Program-made: the position numbers and the translations under genes
In this document: positions 12,295-13,716 of the stretch, one piece after another
Layout: each line of letters begins with the position of its first letter
Position numbering within the stretch: the stretch's first letter is position 1
Assembly (NCBI GenBank): GCA_937894355.1
Contig: CALCRD010000370.1
Span: 1 to 13,716 of the forward strand
Direction of reading: 5' to 3'
Source of the DNA: an uncultured Bacillus sp.
GTDB taxonomy: Bacteria > Bacillota > Bacilli > Bacillales > Cytobacillaceae
Length of the DNA stretch: 13,716 nt
Notes under the pieces: model-generated
Told to the model about the DNA's origin: nothing
Databases searched by the model: none
Seen by the model: the letters and a program-made list of their open reading frames with translations, nothing else

Positions 12295-13356
12295 TTATTC
12301 CACACTGTTAATAAGTTCAACCAACATATTCTTATCCATTGGGCCGATAATTTTTTTACGAATAATCCCTTTAGAATCAATCAGATAGCTAGTTGGAATG
12401 GTTATCGCTTGATACGTATCGCTAATTTCCCCATTAGTATCAAGTAATACTGGGAATGTTATCCGATAATCCTTCTGAAATTCCTCGACAGCCCCAATAC
12501 CTTTCTCTGAAGTAGTTAAATTGACGGCTAGAATGACTACTCCATCATTCTTGTGTTCAACGTAAAATCCCTCCATATGAGGCATTTCTGCTTTGCACGG
12601 CGGGCACCAGGTGGCCCAAAAATTTAAAATCACCTTTGTTCCTGCGAAGTCAGATAGATTAACCTGCTTCCCGTCCAAAGTCTGCAATTGGAAATTCGGT
12701 GCTTTCTTCCCTTCAAAAACACCTGTTTCTAACCGCTTAGTATCACTTAAATCAATCTGCTCAAGATTCTGGGATGCCAAGGTATCACTTTTAAGCGTAA
12801 CATCATAAAGTCCCAATAAGAGTAAACCCGCTACTGCTAAGATTAGAATCTCTTTTTTAAAAAATAAACTTCGATTAAGAAGAAACGATAATAATAGCAG
12901 CAATGTTAATCCACCAAATATGAAATGGTAAACCATACTAGTTTCTAAAAATGCTTGTGATAAAAAGTGATATCCGCTCGAAACAATTGCGCTAAAAATG
13001 AATACCGTCTGAAATGCTACTAAACCAGTAAGTTGTTGTTTCCTAGCTTTGTACATAAAATAGATAATTGCGCTGGTGATGGCGATTATTAAACCCGTGC
13101 TTCCACCAGTGAAATATAACAATGATAACGGGCTTTTCATTACCAATTTTGGCTCGAGCAGCAGCAAACTTCCCTTCCAAATCAAAAATCCCCAAAAGAC
13201 ACTATTCGTCACGATATCAAAAAGCTGTTTATTGACATCTTTTGGTTGTGACCGATGCAACCACAGTTTTAATAAAATTAAACCAATCATCATCGCTCCC
13301 CCAAAAAGGAGCCATTTTAAAAAAATAGCAAAAGAACCAATTTGAATTACCTTCAC
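12295..13356 (-). CDS. Membrane protein: Lgt-like domain fused to a ResA/TlpA thioredoxin
   Basis: About 353 residues. The first 190 contain six membrane helices, roughly at 5-30, 48-68, 74-101, 110-132, 140-162 and 169-187. The C-terminal half (about 215-350) is a TlpA/ResA thioredoxin: KAPNFQLQTLDGKQVNLSDF, NFWATWCPPCKAEMP with CPPC at about 251-254, and cis-Pro in TIPTSYLID. Facing outward, it should reduce disulfides of exported proteins or cytochromes. The membrane part resembles prolipoprotein diacylglyceryl transferase (Lgt) helix for helix, but the HGG and RWGNF catalytic segments are replaced (TGGSTG, SSGYHF), so transferase activity is doubtful. GTG 13356 lies 10 nt after AAGGA; TTG 13365, also in frame, is only 1 nt from it. 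A glutaredoxin gene is just upstream on the same strand. Confidence 0.82.
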   Translation of the reverse strand: MKVIQIGSFAIFLKWLLFGGAMMIGLILLKLWLHRSQPKDVNKQLFDIVTNSVFWGFLIWKGSLLLLEPKLVMKSPLSLLYFTGGSTGLIIAITSAIIYFMYKARKQQLTGLVAFQTVFIFSAIVSSGYHFLSQAFLETSMVYHFIFGGLTLLLLLSFLLNRSLFFKKEILILAVAGLLLLGLYDVTLKSDTLASQNLEQIDLSDTKRLETGVFEGKKAPNFQLQTLDGKQVNLSDFAGTKVILNFWATWCPPCKAEMPHMEGFYVEHKNDGVVILAVNLTTSEKGIGAVEEFQKDYRITFPVLLDTNGEISDTYQAITIPTSYLIDSKGIIRKKIIGPMDKNMLVELINSVE

Positions 13357-13398
13357 TTTGATCAATTCCTTATCATGACCAATTTTAAACTACAAAAT

Positions 13399-13419
13399 AG
13401 GGACCATTTACAGGTCCCT
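13399..13419 (-). terminator. Probable terminator of the glutaredoxin gene
   Basis: AGGGACC (13399-13405) and GGTCCCT (13413-13419) form a 7-bp stem around ATTTACA. On the minus strand it is followed by ATTTTG, a short T run. It lies between the glutaredoxin and the membrane thioredoxin genes, suggesting separate transcripts. Confidence 0.6.
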
Positions 13420-13500
13420 TAAAATGTATTCATAATTGTAATTGGTCTAATTTTAAGCATCATTATTATTTCCACTAGTTTAGTTTAGGGAAATCGAATC

Positions 13501-13716
13501 TTATTTATTCAAAGCTTGCATTATGCTTTGTGGATCATATCCTAGTACCCATGTACCATTAACTTCTGATTGAGGTACACCCATTTGGCCCGTTTTTCTA
13601 ACAACTTCTTCCATCATTCCCGGAGTTGTTTCAACATTAACCTCTTTGAACGGAATTTTTTGATCTGTTAAAAAGTTCTTTAACATCACGCAATATGGAC
13701 AACGATTTGTTGTGTA
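13501..13716 (-). CDS. Glutaredoxin-like (NrdH-type) thiol protein, 5' end outside the window
   Basis: The frame is open to the window edge; ATG 13689 is internal. The nine codons before it read TTNRCPYCV, giving the CPYC redox site (13704-13693). Then follow MLKNFLTDQKIPFKEVNVE, TGQMGVPQSEVNGTWVLGY with the cis-Pro (GVP) and the Gly before the last helix, and SIMQALNK at the end. The visible 71 residues lack only a short first strand of a usual 75-85 residue glutaredoxin. Such proteins reduce disulfides or mixed disulfides in the cytosol, or feed ribonucleotide reductase (NrdH). The normal VPQ-type loop reads VPQSEVNG here. Symbol not assigned because several paralogues exist in Bacillus. 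Confidence 0.87.
   Translation of the reverse strand, partial: YTTNRCPYCVMLKNFLTDQKIPFKEVNVETTPGMMEEVVRKTGQMGVPQSEVNGTWVLGYDPQSIMQALNK

Overview
The window looks like chromosomal DNA of a low-GC, aerobic, Gram-positive bacterium of the Bacillaceae (Bacillus/Neobacillus type). The evidence is AT-rich spacers, strong AGGAGG-type ribosome binding sites, GTG starts, sigma-A-like promoters, and proteins with close Bacillus relatives: a YkgB-type lactonase, an HtrA protease with a single N-terminal membrane anchor, a DUF4309 lipoprotein deacetylase, a prokaryotic Tubby-like protein and a ResA/TlpA thioredoxin. I cannot name the species.

Layout. 1-1042 is a decayed locus: an IS200/IS605-type transposase relic with several stops and a frameshift abuts the 3' half of a NERD-family gene, which it seems to have split. 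1039-1666 (minus) is a two-gene operon of a MoaD/ThiS-like ubiquitin-fold protein and a partner; both proteins end in Gly-Gly. 1934-2998 is 6-phosphogluconolactonase. 2999-3893 has no convincing gene but holds a strong orphan terminator, a probable dispersed-repeat relic and a 171-197 bp MITE-like element with 18-bp perfect inverted ends. 3924-5690 (minus) carries HtrA and a small two-helix membrane protein, each with a terminator. 6290-7740 (plus) carries a DoxX membrane protein behind a nested set of inverted repeats, then a short-chain dehydrogenase. 7825-9848 (minus) carries a CHRD-domain protein with a problematic start codon and a lipoprotein fusing DUF4309 to a NodB deacetylase. 10108-12159 (plus) carries a Tubby-like protein, a 21-bp tandem repeat array, a DUF2935-like helical protein and a short coiled-coil protein. 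12295-13716 (minus) carries a membrane protein joining an Lgt-like domain to a ResA/TlpA thioredoxin, and a glutaredoxin cut by the window edge.

The genes do not form one pathway. Most are monocistronic and separated by terminators. Shared themes are the cell envelope (HtrA, deacetylase, DoxX, TlpA fusion) and thiol redox (TlpA fusion, glutaredoxin). No complete defence, secretion or biosynthetic system is visible. The most unusual points are the MoaD/partner pair with a repeated 3' end, the 21-bp array, the CHRD start, the Lgt-like/TlpA fusion, the MITE-like element and the nested dyads before doxX.
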